Positions 44,447-53,005 of a DNA stretch of 64,000 bases are shown in pieces (position 1 is the stretch's first letter; the number at the start of each line of letters is the position of its first letter). The translations under genes were made by a program, and so were the position numbers. The notes under the pieces are model-generated. The model was given only the letters and a program-made list of their open reading frames with translations. It was not told the origin of the DNA and did not search any database. Source of the DNA: VXYL01 sp963422285 (lineage in GTDB: Bacteria; Pseudomonadota; Gammaproteobacteria; Pseudomonadales; Azotimanducaceae); the NCBI GenBank assembly GCA_963422285.2, contig CAXXJO010000001.1, positions 434,001 to 498,000 of the forward strand, given 5' to 3'.

Positions 44447-45280
44447 CTACTGCGGGCCGCGGCCCAGAATCGTGTCCAGCACCGCATCGATATCGGCACC
44501 GCCCTGGACATCTTTCAGCACCGCCATCCGCGAATACAGTTCGGCCGCGGCTTGGTGGAAGCCGGCCGGCAGTCCAGCGGCAGCGAACGTCGCCGCGATC
44601 TCGCACATTTCTCCTTCGAAGCGCCACGCCTTGGAGCTGGTGGACTTCGCAATCGCAATGCTGCGAGCTTCGAGCCCAGGCTGGGAGATGCCCCACTCGG
44701 CCAGCAAGTCGGTGCCGACGCCGTTGCGTTCCGCCAAGGCCCGCACAGCGAGCAGCAGGGCAGAGGAACCCTTGGTATAGGCGGCGTAGCACATCTTCAA
44801 CGCCGACGCGGCATTCGGGCCGCCATTGATGGCGCGGGCGTCTACCAGCGACGCTTGGAACAGCGCCGCCACTTCGTTCGCCTGATGCCCCGACAGATAG
44901 AACCGCGTCGCACCTTCGCGCCATGCCGGCGGGCCGACGATGCCGCCGTCCACATAGCGGCTGCCGAACAACTCTCCGACTTCGGCGGCGGTAGCGGGAG
45001 CGACCGCGTTGCCGTCCACGTAGATGCCTTGGAACCCAGCCTGCTGGACGCTCTTGGCAACGTCCACCGCAGCATCCGGCGGGCACACCGAGACCACGAG
45101 TTCAGCACCGTCAACAGCCGCCACGAGGGTTGACGCCGCCCGCAACCCGGCGCGATCAGCCCGCTCGCAGGTCGCTGCGCTGCGGCCCGCGGCCACCCAA
45201 GCCACGTCGTGGCCGTTGGCCGCAAGGGCGGCACCGATGGAAGCGCCCATCGCGCCCGGATGCAGCAGCAACACGTTCAT
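44447..45280 (-). CDS. NAD(P)-binding oxidoreductase with DUF1932 domain
   Basis: A 277-residue protein of the 6-phosphogluconate/3-hydroxyisobutyrate dehydrogenase superfamily. The Rossmann loop is LLLHPGAMGASIGAAL (GxMGxxIG), followed by VVSVCPPDAAVDVAK, YVDGNAVAPATAAEVGEL and VDGGIVGPPAWREGATRFYL. The C-terminal helical domain (ALKMCYAAYTKGSSALLLAV) corresponds to DUF1932. Substrate unknown. It overlaps the M20 gene by 4 bases (start 45280, M20 stop 45277), so the two are likely co-translated. Confidence 0.85.
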   Translation of the reverse strand: MNVLLLHPGAMGASIGAALAANGHDVAWVAAGRSAATCERADRAGLRAASTLVAAVDGAELVVSVCPPDAAVDVAKSVQQAGFQGIYVDGNAVAPATAAEVGELFGSRYVDGGIVGPPAWREGATRFYLSGHQANEVAALFQASLVDARAINGGPNAASALKMCYAAYTKGSSALLLAVRALAERNGVGTDLLAEWGISQPGLEARSIAIAKSTSSKAWRFEGEMCEIAATFAAAGLPAGFHQAAAELYSRMAVLKDVQGGADIDAVLDTILGRGPQ

Positions 45281-46701
45281 CTGCGGTAGTCCAAGGGCGG
45301 GGCGCGGTCGCCGAGCAGGGGACGGTACTGGAAGTTCTCGCCACGTCGCCGGTGGAACTCGGCAGTGGCCTTGGCGATGAGGCCGGGACCGCGGTACAGC
45401 TCGCCAGCGGTGGCGGCCAGCACCTTGGCGGCCAGCATCATGCCCTTGTGGCCGATGCTCATGCCGCCGGCGGCCACCGCCTGCCAGCTATGGGCCGGCG
45501 TACCGGGCACCCAGGTTGCCGTGCCGAAACCAGCGGTGGGAACGTTCCAGCTGACGTCGCCGACGTCGGTGGAACCCATTTTCTGGCGAAACTCCAAGGG
45601 CTGCACTTCCCGCGCTGCGGACAGCGGCCGCAGAGTGCCGAGGAAGGTCTCTCGAATCGCTCTCGCGAACGCCGTTTCCGCCTCGTCGTAGACGATGCCG
45701 CCGAACGACGCTAGCCGCTCGTGGAGGACGCCGGCCAGCGCATCGTTGCGCAGCAGCGGGAAGTTGCCATGCATCACCTCGTAGTCCATGCGCGTACCCG
45801 TGCCAAGGGCGGCGCCTTCGGCGGTGGCGACCACGCGCTCGAACAACGCCTTCACCATCTCTGGTCGCGGGTGGCGGACGTAGTAGTACGCCTCCGCGAA
45901 CTCCGGCACGATGTTGGGCGCTCGGCCGCCATCGGTGATGACGTAGTGCAGGCGAGCCTCGGACGGCATGTGCTCGCGCATCAGGTTGGCCATGTGGTTC
46001 ATGGCTTCGACGCCGTCCAGGGCCGAACGGCCCCGGTGCGGAGAAGACGCTGCGTGGGCGGCGACGCCGCGGAAGCGGAAGCGGCCGGACTTGTTGCCGG
46101 TGCTGCTTTCGGGCGATGCGACGTTGCGGTCGCTCGGGTGCCAGTGCAGGACGACGTCCACGTCGTCGAACAGCCCGGCGCGCGTCATGTAGACCTTGCC
46201 GGAACCGCCCTCCTCCGCCGGCGTACCGTAGACGCGCACCGTGCCGGGGGTTTTCGTCGCCGCCAGCCAGTCGGCGACAGCCATCGCCGCGGTTGTCGAA
46301 GCGGCACCGAACAGATGATGGCCGCAGGCGTGGCCGGCAGCGTCTTCGGCAACTGGCTGGCGACGGGGAATCGGCGCTTGGGAAAGCCCGGGCAGGGCAT
46401 CGAATTCCGCCAGGATGCCGATGACCGGCTTGCCGCTCCCCGCCGTGGCCACGAAGGCGGTGGGAATGTCCGCCACGCCCGTCTCCACGCGAAAGCCGCC
46501 GGCTTCGAGATGGTCGGCAAGTCGGCGGGTGCTGCGCACTTCCAGGTAGCCGAGTTCCGCGTAGTCGAACAGATCCGACGCCAAGGCCACGGCTTGGTCC
46601 CGGCGAGCCTGCACCCGCTCGACGATGTCGTTCGCCGCGGACGAATGGGTGGCCAACAGCCCGACCGCCAGCCAAGCGACGGCTCCCGTCAAACGGCGCA
46701 T
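45277..46701 (-). CDS. Exported M20-family amidohydrolase (AbgB-like)
   Basis: ATG 46701 gives 474 residues with a signal peptide (GAVAWLAVGLLATHSSA). The di-zinc site is seen in GHACGHHLFGAA (residues ~125-130), GTPAEEGGSGKVYM and the later HW/HPSD region; dimerisation domain contains SPHRGRSALDGVEAMNHMAN, ITDGGRAPNIVPEFAEAYYY. The C-terminus has KMGSTDVGDVSW and PGTPAHSWQAVA, typical of the p-aminobenzoyl-glutamate hydrolase-like subgroup. Unlike E. coli AbgB it is predicted to be periplasmic. Possible substrates are N-acyl amino acids or dipeptides. Confidence 0.88.
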   Translation of the reverse strand: MRRLTGAVAWLAVGLLATHSSAANDIVERVQARRDQAVALASDLFDYAELGYLEVRSTRRLADHLEAGGFRVETGVADIPTAFVATAGSGKPVIGILAEFDALPGLSQAPIPRRQPVAEDAAGHACGHHLFGAASTTAAMAVADWLAATKTPGTVRVYGTPAEEGGSGKVYMTRAGLFDDVDVVLHWHPSDRNVASPESSTGNKSGRFRFRGVAAHAASSPHRGRSALDGVEAMNHMANLMREHMPSEARLHYVITDGGRAPNIVPEFAEAYYYVRHPRPEMVKALFERVVATAEGAALGTGTRMDYEVMHGNFPLLRNDALAGVLHERLASFGGIVYDEAETAFARAIRETFLGTLRPLSAAREVQPLEFRQKMGSTDVGDVSWNVPTAGFGTATWVPGTPAHSWQAVAAGGMSIGHKGMMLAAKVLAATAGELYRGPGLIAKATAEFHRRRGENFQYRPLLGDRAPPLDYRR

Positions 46702-46793
46702 GGCCGAATCGCGCGGCGCAATGGATGTTCGACGGAAGAGGGAATGGCAACGACTCCCGCGCATAGCGCGCATAGTATGCTTCGCTCGCACGG

Positions 46794-47960
46794 CTACGCG
46801 CTTGCGGCCACCCGCGCCACCCGGTTGGAGATGCTGACGCCCCGCCGGCCCATGCGCAGCGGGTTGCGGTCGTGGCCGTTGGTGCAGTAGCCGATGGAGA
46901 TGCCAGTTGCCGGATCGCCCCAGGCGATCTGGCCGCCGGCGCCGCCATGGCCGAACGCCTGCGGCGAGTTGGCGTGGCCGAAGCCGCGGAAGCTGCGGTC
47001 GTCGTCGCCGGCGGCGACGACGCCGAGGCCGCGGTTGACGCGCTTGCCGGAAAGCGGATCGCGCAGATCGCCGGAGCGCACGGTGCGAGCCATTTGCAGC
47101 GTTTCCGGCCGCCACACCCGACGCTCGCCAAGACTGCCGCCATGCATCAATGCCTGGTAGAAAAGCGCCAGTTCCGCAGCCGTCATGATGCCGCCGCCGC
47201 CCGGGACGCCGACGGCGCGCACGTCCGGGTGGTTGAAGGCCAGAATGGCTTCCTCGGTCACTTCGGTAGCCGGCGGCTCGGGCAGGCCGAGGCGGGCGTA
47301 GTCCGCGCTGGAGAGCGCCTCGCCGCAATGCGTCAGCTCCGCGACGCGGCCGTTCTCCGCTCGCGGCAGGCCGACATGCAGATCCGGCAGCGCCAGGGGT
47401 TCGGCGATCTCGGCGCGGGCAAAGTCTCGGAAGTCGCGCCCGGTTCGGCGTTCGATGATCTCGGCGATCACCCACATGCTGGACGTGGGGTGGTACTCGA
47501 AGCGCGAGCCGGGTTCCCAGTTCAACCGCCAAGCGGCGAAGCGCTGCAAGCGCCGCTCCCGATCCAGCCAGTCCGTGGGGAGGAACGGCGCCTGGGGGAA
47601 GCCGGCGGTGTGCAGGAACAGCTGCGCCACCGTCACCGCCTCCTTGCCGTTGGTGCCGAACTCGGGAACGATGTCCGCCACCACCTCGTCCACGGCCAGA
47701 TCGCCGGCTTCGATCACCAGCCACGCCGCCGCGCAAGTGATCGCCTTGGTAGACGAGAACACGCAGTACAGGGTGTCGTTGGTGGCGTCGCCGAAGGTCT
47801 CGAACAGCGCCAGCCTGCCGTGCCGGGCAACGGCGATCTGCGCCGACGGCAGCAGCCCCTCGTCCACCTCCCGGCGAACGCGATCGATCACGGCAGCCAG
47901 TTTCTCGGCGTCGATGCCGACGGCCTCGGGGGATTCGGCGACGAATTTCGGATTGAGCAA
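46794..47960 (-). CDS. Serine hydrolase of the beta-lactamase/esterase family
   Basis: The start is best placed at TTG 47960 (GGAG 6 bases upstream), giving 388 residues beginning LNPKFVAESPEAVGIDAEKL. The active-site SxxK is CVFSSTKAITCAAAWLVIEA and the Tyr motif is FEYHPTSSMWVIAEII (YxS-like), with HGGAGGQIAWGDPATGISIG near the C-terminus as the third motif. These match the LACTB/EstB group of class C-like hydrolases. No signal peptide with this start. Substrate unknown. Confidence 0.8.
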   Translation of the reverse strand: MLNPKFVAESPEAVGIDAEKLAAVIDRVRREVDEGLLPSAQIAVARHGRLALFETFGDATNDTLYCVFSSTKAITCAAAWLVIEAGDLAVDEVVADIVPEFGTNGKEAVTVAQLFLHTAGFPQAPFLPTDWLDRERRLQRFAAWRLNWEPGSRFEYHPTSSMWVIAEIIERRTGRDFRDFARAEIAEPLALPDLHVGLPRAENGRVAELTHCGEALSSADYARLGLPEPPATEVTEEAILAFNHPDVRAVGVPGGGGIMTAAELALFYQALMHGGSLGERRVWRPETLQMARTVRSGDLRDPLSGKRVNRGLGVVAAGDDDRSFRGFGHANSPQAFGHGGAGGQIAWGDPATGISIGYCTNGHDRNPLRMGRRGVSISNRVARVAASA

Positions 47961-48130
47961 GGGCTGCTCCAGCTTGTGCGACGGAATATGCAGTATAGCC
48001 GGGAAGCCGAGACCTCGTCGGGCACGGTCCGGAGCCTGGCTTGGCGGTAGAGAAGCAAACCGCGAATCGGACTTGCCGCCCCCGCTGCAAATCCTACAAA
48101 CTTCCATCCACAGCATTGTTCGAGACTTCC

Positions 48131-49108
48131 ATGCAGATCACCGCCGACTTCGCCGCCGCCGTCGGCAATACGCCGCTGATCCGGCTCAACCGGCTGTCGG
48201 AGGAAACCGGCTGCGAAATCCTCGGCAAGGCGGAGTTCATGAACCCCGGCGGCTCGGTCAAGGACCGCGCGGCGCTGTGGATCGTCCGCGAGCACGAGAA
48301 GAGCGGAGCGCTGACGCCCGGCGGCACCGTAGTGGAAGGCACCGCCGGCAACACCGGCATCGGCCTCGCCCACATCTGCAACGCTCGCGGCTACCCTTGC
48401 GTCATCTACATGCCAGACAACCAGTCGCCGGAGAAAGTGGATATCCTGCGTACGCTAGGGGCCGAGGTGCGGGTGGTGCCGACGGTGCCGTATCGGGACG
48501 AAACGAACTACCAGAAGCAGGCCGGCCGGTTCGCCGCCAGCCTGGAAGGGGCCGTGTGGGCCAACCAGTTCGACAACACCGCCAACCGCCTCGCCCACTA
48601 CCAATCCACCGGCCCGGAGATCTGGCGGCAGACGGACGGCCGAGTGGATGCCTTCGTCTCCTCGGTGGGCACCGGCGGCACCCTGGCAGGCGTTGCCAGC
48701 TACTTGAAAGAACGCAACGCCAACGTTCGCACCGTACTCGCCGACTGCATGGGCAGCGCCTTGTACAGCTACGTCACCACTGGCGAGGCGGCGATGAGCG
48801 AGGGGCCGTCGATCACCGAGGGCATCGGCAACAGCCGCGTGACGGACAACCTCAAAGGCGCCCCGGTGGACGACGCGGTGCAAATTTCCGATCAGCAGAT
48901 GGTTGCCCTGGTGTACCGACTGCTGCGGGAAGAAGGCTGGTTCTTCGGTTCCAGCACCGGCATCAACCTGTGCGCCGCCGTCCAGGTGGCCCGCGACCTC
49001 GGCCCCGGCCATGTGGTGGCGACCGTGCTTAGCGACGGCGGCGCCAAGTACCAGTCGCGGCTGTTCAACCCCGCTTGGCTGGCCGAGCGGGGACTGTCGC
49101 CGGATTGA
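48131..49108 (+). CDS. Cysteine synthase family PLP enzyme
   Basis: A 325-residue fold-type II PLP protein from ATG 48131. The PLP lysine is in NPGGSVKDRAA (about residue 42), the cofactor phosphate loop is SSVGTGGTLAGVASYL, and the substrate loop is EGTAGNTGIGLA, instead of the TSGNTG of CysK. The C-terminus has FFGSSTGINLCAAVQVARDL and TVLSDGGAKYQSRLF. It belongs to the cysteine synthase/cystathionine beta-synthase-like group; O-acetylserine sulfhydrylase, or cysteine desulfhydrase activity, are both possible. The frame is open upstream to 48041, but ATG 48131 is the first good start. Confidence 0.85.
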   Translation: MQITADFAAAVGNTPLIRLNRLSEETGCEILGKAEFMNPGGSVKDRAALWIVREHEKSGALTPGGTVVEGTAGNTGIGLAHICNARGYPCVIYMPDNQSPEKVDILRTLGAEVRVVPTVPYRDETNYQKQAGRFAASLEGAVWANQFDNTANRLAHYQSTGPEIWRQTDGRVDAFVSSVGTGGTLAGVASYLKERNANVRTVLADCMGSALYSYVTTGEAAMSEGPSITEGIGNSRVTDNLKGAPVDDAVQISDQQMVALVYRLLREEGWFFGSSTGINLCAAVQVARDLGPGHVVATVLSDGGAKYQSRLFNPAWLAERGLSPD

Positions 49109-49128
49109 TCCATCGGGGAGGGAAGATC

Positions 49129-50505
49129 ATGTCGTTGCGTTCGATGCGAAAACTGGCCGTGGCTCTGCTGCTCGCGGGCAGCGCCTGCCAAGCTGCGGCT
49201 TCGAAAGTCTGGGTGGTGGAGCTCGAGGGCGCCATCGGCCCGGCTTCCGCCGACTACTTCATCCGCGCCCTCGGTCGCGCCGACGAGGCGGACATCGACC
49301 TGCTGGTGCTGCGGCTGGATACCCCAGGGGGTCTCGACAAGTCCATGCGCGACATGATCAAGGCGATCCTGGCTTCGCCCGTGCCGGTGGCGACCTACGT
49401 GGCCCCCAACGGCTCTCGGGCAGCCAGCGCGGGCACCTACATCATGTATGCCAGCCACATCGCCGCCATGGCGCCAGCCACCAATATCGGCTCCTCGACG
49501 CCAGTGAACATCGGCGGCGAGGGTTCGCCGCTGCCGTTCCCCTCCGAGCCGGAGAAGCCCGACGAGGACGAAGAGGAGGCTGGCGAGGACGACGAAGGCG
49601 CGCCCAAGAACGGCGGAACGGCCATGGATCGCAAGGTGGTGAACGACGCCGTCTCCTATATCAAGGGGCTGGCCGAACTGCGTGGCCGCAACGCCGAGTG
49701 GGCGGAGGCCACGGTTCGGGAAGCGGCCAATCTCACTGCCGCCGAAGCGCTGGAACGGAACGTCATCGATCTCATCGCCGAGGATCTGACAGCGCTGCTC
49801 GAGAAGGTGGATGGTCGCACGGTGAACGCCGGCAGCATCGACATCGCCATCGACAGCGACGATCCCGCCATCGAGTTCATCGAGCCGGACTGGCGCTACG
49901 AGCTGCTCGGCGTTATCACCGATCCCAACGTCGCCTACATTCTGCTGATGATCGGCATCTACGGACTGCTGCTGGAGTTCTACAACCCAGGCATAGGCAT
50001 CGCTGCGGTCACCGGCGTCATCTGCCTGCTGCTCGGCGCCTTCGCCTTGCAGTTGCTGCCTATCAACTACGCCGGCCTGGCCTTGGTGGTGGTGGGGCTG
50101 GTGCTGATGGGATTCGAGGCGTTCACGCCAAGTTTCGGCGTGTTCGGCGTGGGCGGCGCGGTGGCATTCATCATCGGCTCGGTGATCCTGATGGACACCG
50201 ACCTGCCCGCCTACCAGATTTCGATGCCGATCATCGCCGCCTTTGGCGCACTGTCGGTGGCCATCGTGGTATTCGCCTTGGGGGCCGCGCTGCGCTCGCG
50301 CCGGGTGAAGGGGACCACGGGCAAGGAGAGCATGATCGGCACCGCCGCCCGCGTGAGCGAAGACTTCACCGGCCAGGGCCGGGTGCATGCGTTCGGGGAA
50401 GTCTGGCAAGCTACGGGCGCCAACGACACGCTGTTCGAGAAGGACAGTCGGGTTACCATCACGGGCTTTGACGGGCTAGTGCTGACCGTCGAGAAGGAGA
50501 ACTGA
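49129..50505 (+). CDS. NfeD-family membrane protein with ClpP/S49-like N-terminal protease domain
   Basis: A 458-residue protein from ATG 49129, with GGGAGGGA upstream. It has a signal peptide (ALLLAGSACQAAA), a ClpP-class serine protease domain with LRLDTPGGLDKSMRDMIKAI, VAPNGSRAASAGTYIMYASH (catalytic Ser in the RAASAG motif) and later SYIKGLAELRGRNAEW (Lys). An acidic insert (PDEDEEEAGEDDEG) lies between them. Four to five membrane helices follow, then a C-terminal OB-fold NfeD domain (SMIGTAARVSEDFTGQGRVH, ITGFDGLVLTV). It is the long NfeD1b type, which in other bacteria cleaves slipin; the slipin gene follows after 2 bases. Confidence 0.93.
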   Translation: MSLRSMRKLAVALLLAGSACQAAASKVWVVELEGAIGPASADYFIRALGRADEADIDLLVLRLDTPGGLDKSMRDMIKAILASPVPVATYVAPNGSRAASAGTYIMYASHIAAMAPATNIGSSTPVNIGGEGSPLPFPSEPEKPDEDEEEAGEDDEGAPKNGGTAMDRKVVNDAVSYIKGLAELRGRNAEWAEATVREAANLTAAEALERNVIDLIAEDLTALLEKVDGRTVNAGSIDIAIDSDDPAIEFIEPDWRYELLGVITDPNVAYILLMIGIYGLLLEFYNPGIGIAAVTGVICLLLGAFALQLLPINYAGLALVVVGLVLMGFEAFTPSFGVFGVGGAVAFIIGSVILMDTDLPAYQISMPIIAAFGALSVAIVVFALGAALRSRRVKGTTGKESMIGTAARVSEDFTGQGRVHAFGEVWQATGANDTLFEKDSRVTITGFDGLVLTVEKEN

Positions 50506-50507
50506 AC

Positions 50508-51293
50508 ATGGGCATTTTCACAGGCATCGTCATCGCCGCCGTCGTGGCCGTGCTGGCCAGCGCGTTCCGCGTGCTGCGCGAATACGAGCGGGCGGTGGTG
50601 TTCCTGCTCGGCCGCTTCCAGAGCGTCAAGGGGCCGGGCCTCATCATCATCATTCCGATCCTGCAGCAGATGGTGCGCGTGGACCTGCGCACCATCGTCA
50701 TGGACGTGCCGACCCAGGATCTCATCACCCGGGACAACGTCTCGGTGAAGGTCAACGCGGTGCTGTACTTCAAGGTGCTGGATCCGGACCACGCGGTGCT
50801 CAACGTCGAGAACTACATGGAGGCCATCGGCCAGCTGGCGCAGACCACCCTGCGCTCGGTGCTTGGCCAGCACGAACTCGACGAGCTGCTCTCGGAGCGG
50901 GAGCGTCTGAATAGAAACATCCAGACCATCCTGGACCAGCAGACGGATCAGTGGGGCATCAAGGTGGCGAGCGTGGAGATCAAGCACGTGGACATCGACG
51001 AGAGCATGATCCGCGCCATCGCCAAGCAGGCGGAGGCAGAACGCGAGCGGCGCGCCAAGATCATCCACGCCGACGGCGAGTACGAGGCGTCGGCGCGGCT
51101 GGTGGACGCGGCCTCGCAGCTAGCCAGCGAACCGGGATCGATGCAGCTGCGCTACCTGCAAACGCTCACCGAGATCGCCGGCGAGAAGTCCTCCACCATC
51201 GTCTTCCCGCTGCCGATGAACGTCATGGACTCCGTGAACCGGCTGCTGGGAGGCCAGACCGGAAGCGAGGACTCGGGAACAGCGCAAAGCTAA
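50508..51293 (+). CDS. Slipin (SPFH/stomatin-like membrane protein)
   Basis: A 261-residue protein with an N-terminal membrane segment (FTGIVIAAVVAVLASAF), the SPFH domain (REYERAVVFLLGRFQSVKGP, QTLITRDNVSVKVNAV-like block, QTTLRSVLGQHELDELLSER) and a C-terminal coiled coil (MIRAIAKQAEAERERRAKII). It is the conserved partner of NfeD and is thought to organise membrane microdomains. The start overlaps nothing; ACTGAAC precedes ATG 50508. Confidence 0.93.
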   Translation: MGIFTGIVIAAVVAVLASAFRVLREYERAVVFLLGRFQSVKGPGLIIIIPILQQMVRVDLRTIVMDVPTQDLITRDNVSVKVNAVLYFKVLDPDHAVLNVENYMEAIGQLAQTTLRSVLGQHELDELLSERERLNRNIQTILDQQTDQWGIKVASVEIKHVDIDESMIRAIAKQAEAERERRAKIIHADGEYEASARLVDAASQLASEPGSMQLRYLQTLTEIAGEKSSTIVFPLPMNVMDSVNRLLGGQTGSEDSGTAQS

Positions 51294-51299
51294 GGGCGG

Positions 51300-51635
51300 C
51301 ATCGGGAGCGAAGTGGCGTTGTCGGCGATGCGCACCCTGGGCGTGAACGCGCAATAGTGGAGAAGCAGCCCCTGAATCGCGGCATGCGGTTCCGCATGGA
51401 GCAGGCTGACCGGCGACGGCATGTAGACGACTCCTTCGATCAATTCCGCCTTCTTGAGATTCGGCTGGGCAGCGTAGCGACGCTCGAACTCGCTGCGGGT
51501 CAGCCGGTCGCCGTTTTCCAAGGCCGGCATGGGCGCAGCCGCTAGCGGACGGCCCGCCTCGCCAGGAACCCTGGTTGCGACAGGAGTATCTGGTTCAGCC
51601 ACCGTCTGGAATCCATCCAGCCTACTCAAGGCCAT
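51300..51635 (-). pseudogene. Uma2-family nuclease, N-terminal remnant
   Basis: On the minus strand from ATG 51635 the frame gives LENGDRLTRSEFERRYAAQP, KKAELIEGVVYMPSPV, HAAIQGLLLHYCAFTPRV and ADNAT, the first ~half of a Uma2 (DUF820) PD-(D/E)xK-fold protein. The similarity ends at about 51305, exactly where the slipin coding region ends on the other strand. The catalytic C-terminal part is missing, so this is a truncated copy. The remaining gap to argG (51636-51706) is empty. Confidence 0.65.
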
Positions 51636-51706
51636 ACTGCCATATCGAGATGCCCTGCCGGGACCGCCTGTTGGGCAGCAGCCGTTTCGAAAGCCGCGTA
51701 CGCGGG

Positions 51707-52927
51707 TCAGTTCGCCCGTCCGCGACGGGCGCCGAGCCGCAGGCGGAGGGCGCTCAAGCGAATGAAGCCGGTGGCGTCGGCCTGGTCGTAGGCGCCGGCA
51801 TCGTCCTCGAAGGTGACCACGCCTTCGTCGTAGAGGCTGTCGGATTCGGACCAGCGCGCCAGCACCGACACGCCGCTCTTGTAGAGCTTCAGCCGCACCC
51901 GGCCGTTCACCGGCTTCTGGGACTCGGTCAGCATGGCCTGGATGGCGCGGCGTTCCGGCGCAAACCAGTAGCCGTTGTAGATCAGCGCCGCATAGCGCGG
52001 CATCAGCTCGTCCTTGAGATGCGCGACTTCGCGGTCCAAGGTGATGGATTCCATGGCCCGGTGGCCTTTGAGGAGGATGGTGCCGCCCGGCGTCTCGTAG
52101 CAGCCGCGGGACTTCATGCCGACGTAGCGGTTCTCTACGATGTCGCTGCGGCCGACGCCGTGCCGGCCGCCGAGCTCGTTTAGGCGTCGAAGCACGTCCG
52201 CCGGCGTCATGGCCGCGCCGTCGACGGCCACCACGTTGCCGGCCTCGTAGTCCAGGTCCACTTCTTCAGCCTCGTCCGGGGCATCCTCCGGCGCCACGGT
52301 CCAGCGCCACATGGCCTCGTCCGCGGCCTGGCCAGGGTTCTCCAGACCACCGCCCTCGTAGGAGATGTGCAGCAGGTTGGCGTCCATGGAGTAGGGCGAC
52401 TTGCAATCCTCGCGCTGGAACTCCACCGGAATCTGATGCTGCTGCGCGTAGGCCATGCAGGCTTCCCGGGAGTGCAGGTTCCACTCCGGCTCGCGCCAAG
52501 GGGCGACGACCTCGATGTCCGGGTTCAGCGCATAGGCCGATAGTTCGAACCGCACCTGATCGTTGCCCTTGCCGGTGGCGCCGTGAGCAATGGCCTGGGC
52601 GCCGGTCTCGGCAGCGATCTCCACCAGTCGCTTGGCTATCAGCGGCCGAGCGATGCTGGTGCCGAGCAGGTACTCGCCTTCGTAGAGGGCATTGGCGTGG
52701 AACATGGGAAAGACGAAGTCGCGCACGAACTCCTCGGTGAGATCCTCGATGAAGATTTGCCGCACGCCCAGGGCTTCGGCCTTGTGCCGCGCCGGCTCCA
52801 CCTCCTTGCCCTGGCCGATGTCGGCGGTGAAGGTGACCACCTCGGCGCCGCAGGTCTCCTGCAGCCACTTGCACATCACCGACGTGTCCAGGCCACCGGA
52901 ATAGGCCAGGGCGATCTTCTTGGGCAT
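51707..52927 (-). CDS. argG: Argininosuccinate synthase
   Basis: ATP-dependent ligation of citrulline and aspartate in arginine synthesis. ATG 52927 gives 406 residues. The PP-loop is ALAYSGGLDTSVMCKWL; other family blocks are GKEVEPARHKAEALGV, GTSIARPLIAKRLVEIAAET, AIAHGATGKGNDQVRFEL, REDCKSPYSMDANLLHISYE and VGRSDIVENRYVGMKSRGCY. The acidic DAPDEAEEVDLDYEAG region is normal for the family. The upstream part of the frame (to 52963) is unsupported. No other arg genes are nearby. Confidence 0.96.
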   Translation of the reverse strand: MPKKIALAYSGGLDTSVMCKWLQETCGAEVVTFTADIGQGKEVEPARHKAEALGVRQIFIEDLTEEFVRDFVFPMFHANALYEGEYLLGTSIARPLIAKRLVEIAAETGAQAIAHGATGKGNDQVRFELSAYALNPDIEVVAPWREPEWNLHSREACMAYAQQHQIPVEFQREDCKSPYSMDANLLHISYEGGGLENPGQAADEAMWRWTVAPEDAPDEAEEVDLDYEAGNVVAVDGAAMTPADVLRRLNELGGRHGVGRSDIVENRYVGMKSRGCYETPGGTILLKGHRAMESITLDREVAHLKDELMPRYAALIYNGYWFAPERRAIQAMLTESQKPVNGRVRLKLYKSGVSVLARWSESDSLYDEGVVTFEDDAGAYDQADATGFIRLSALRLRLGARRGRAN

Positions 52928-53005
52928 CGCTGAAACTCCACGTCTCTGCCCGCGCGCCAGCACGGTGCGAAAGGCGGCAAGTGTAGTCGAATACCTTCCC
53001 AGGCG

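Noticed and set aside
45277..48090. 937-codon frame joining the M20 gene with upstream sequence
   Set aside because: Only the C-terminal 474 residues are protein-like; the rest is antisense-like Arg-rich shadow over the serine hydrolase gene, which lies in another frame.
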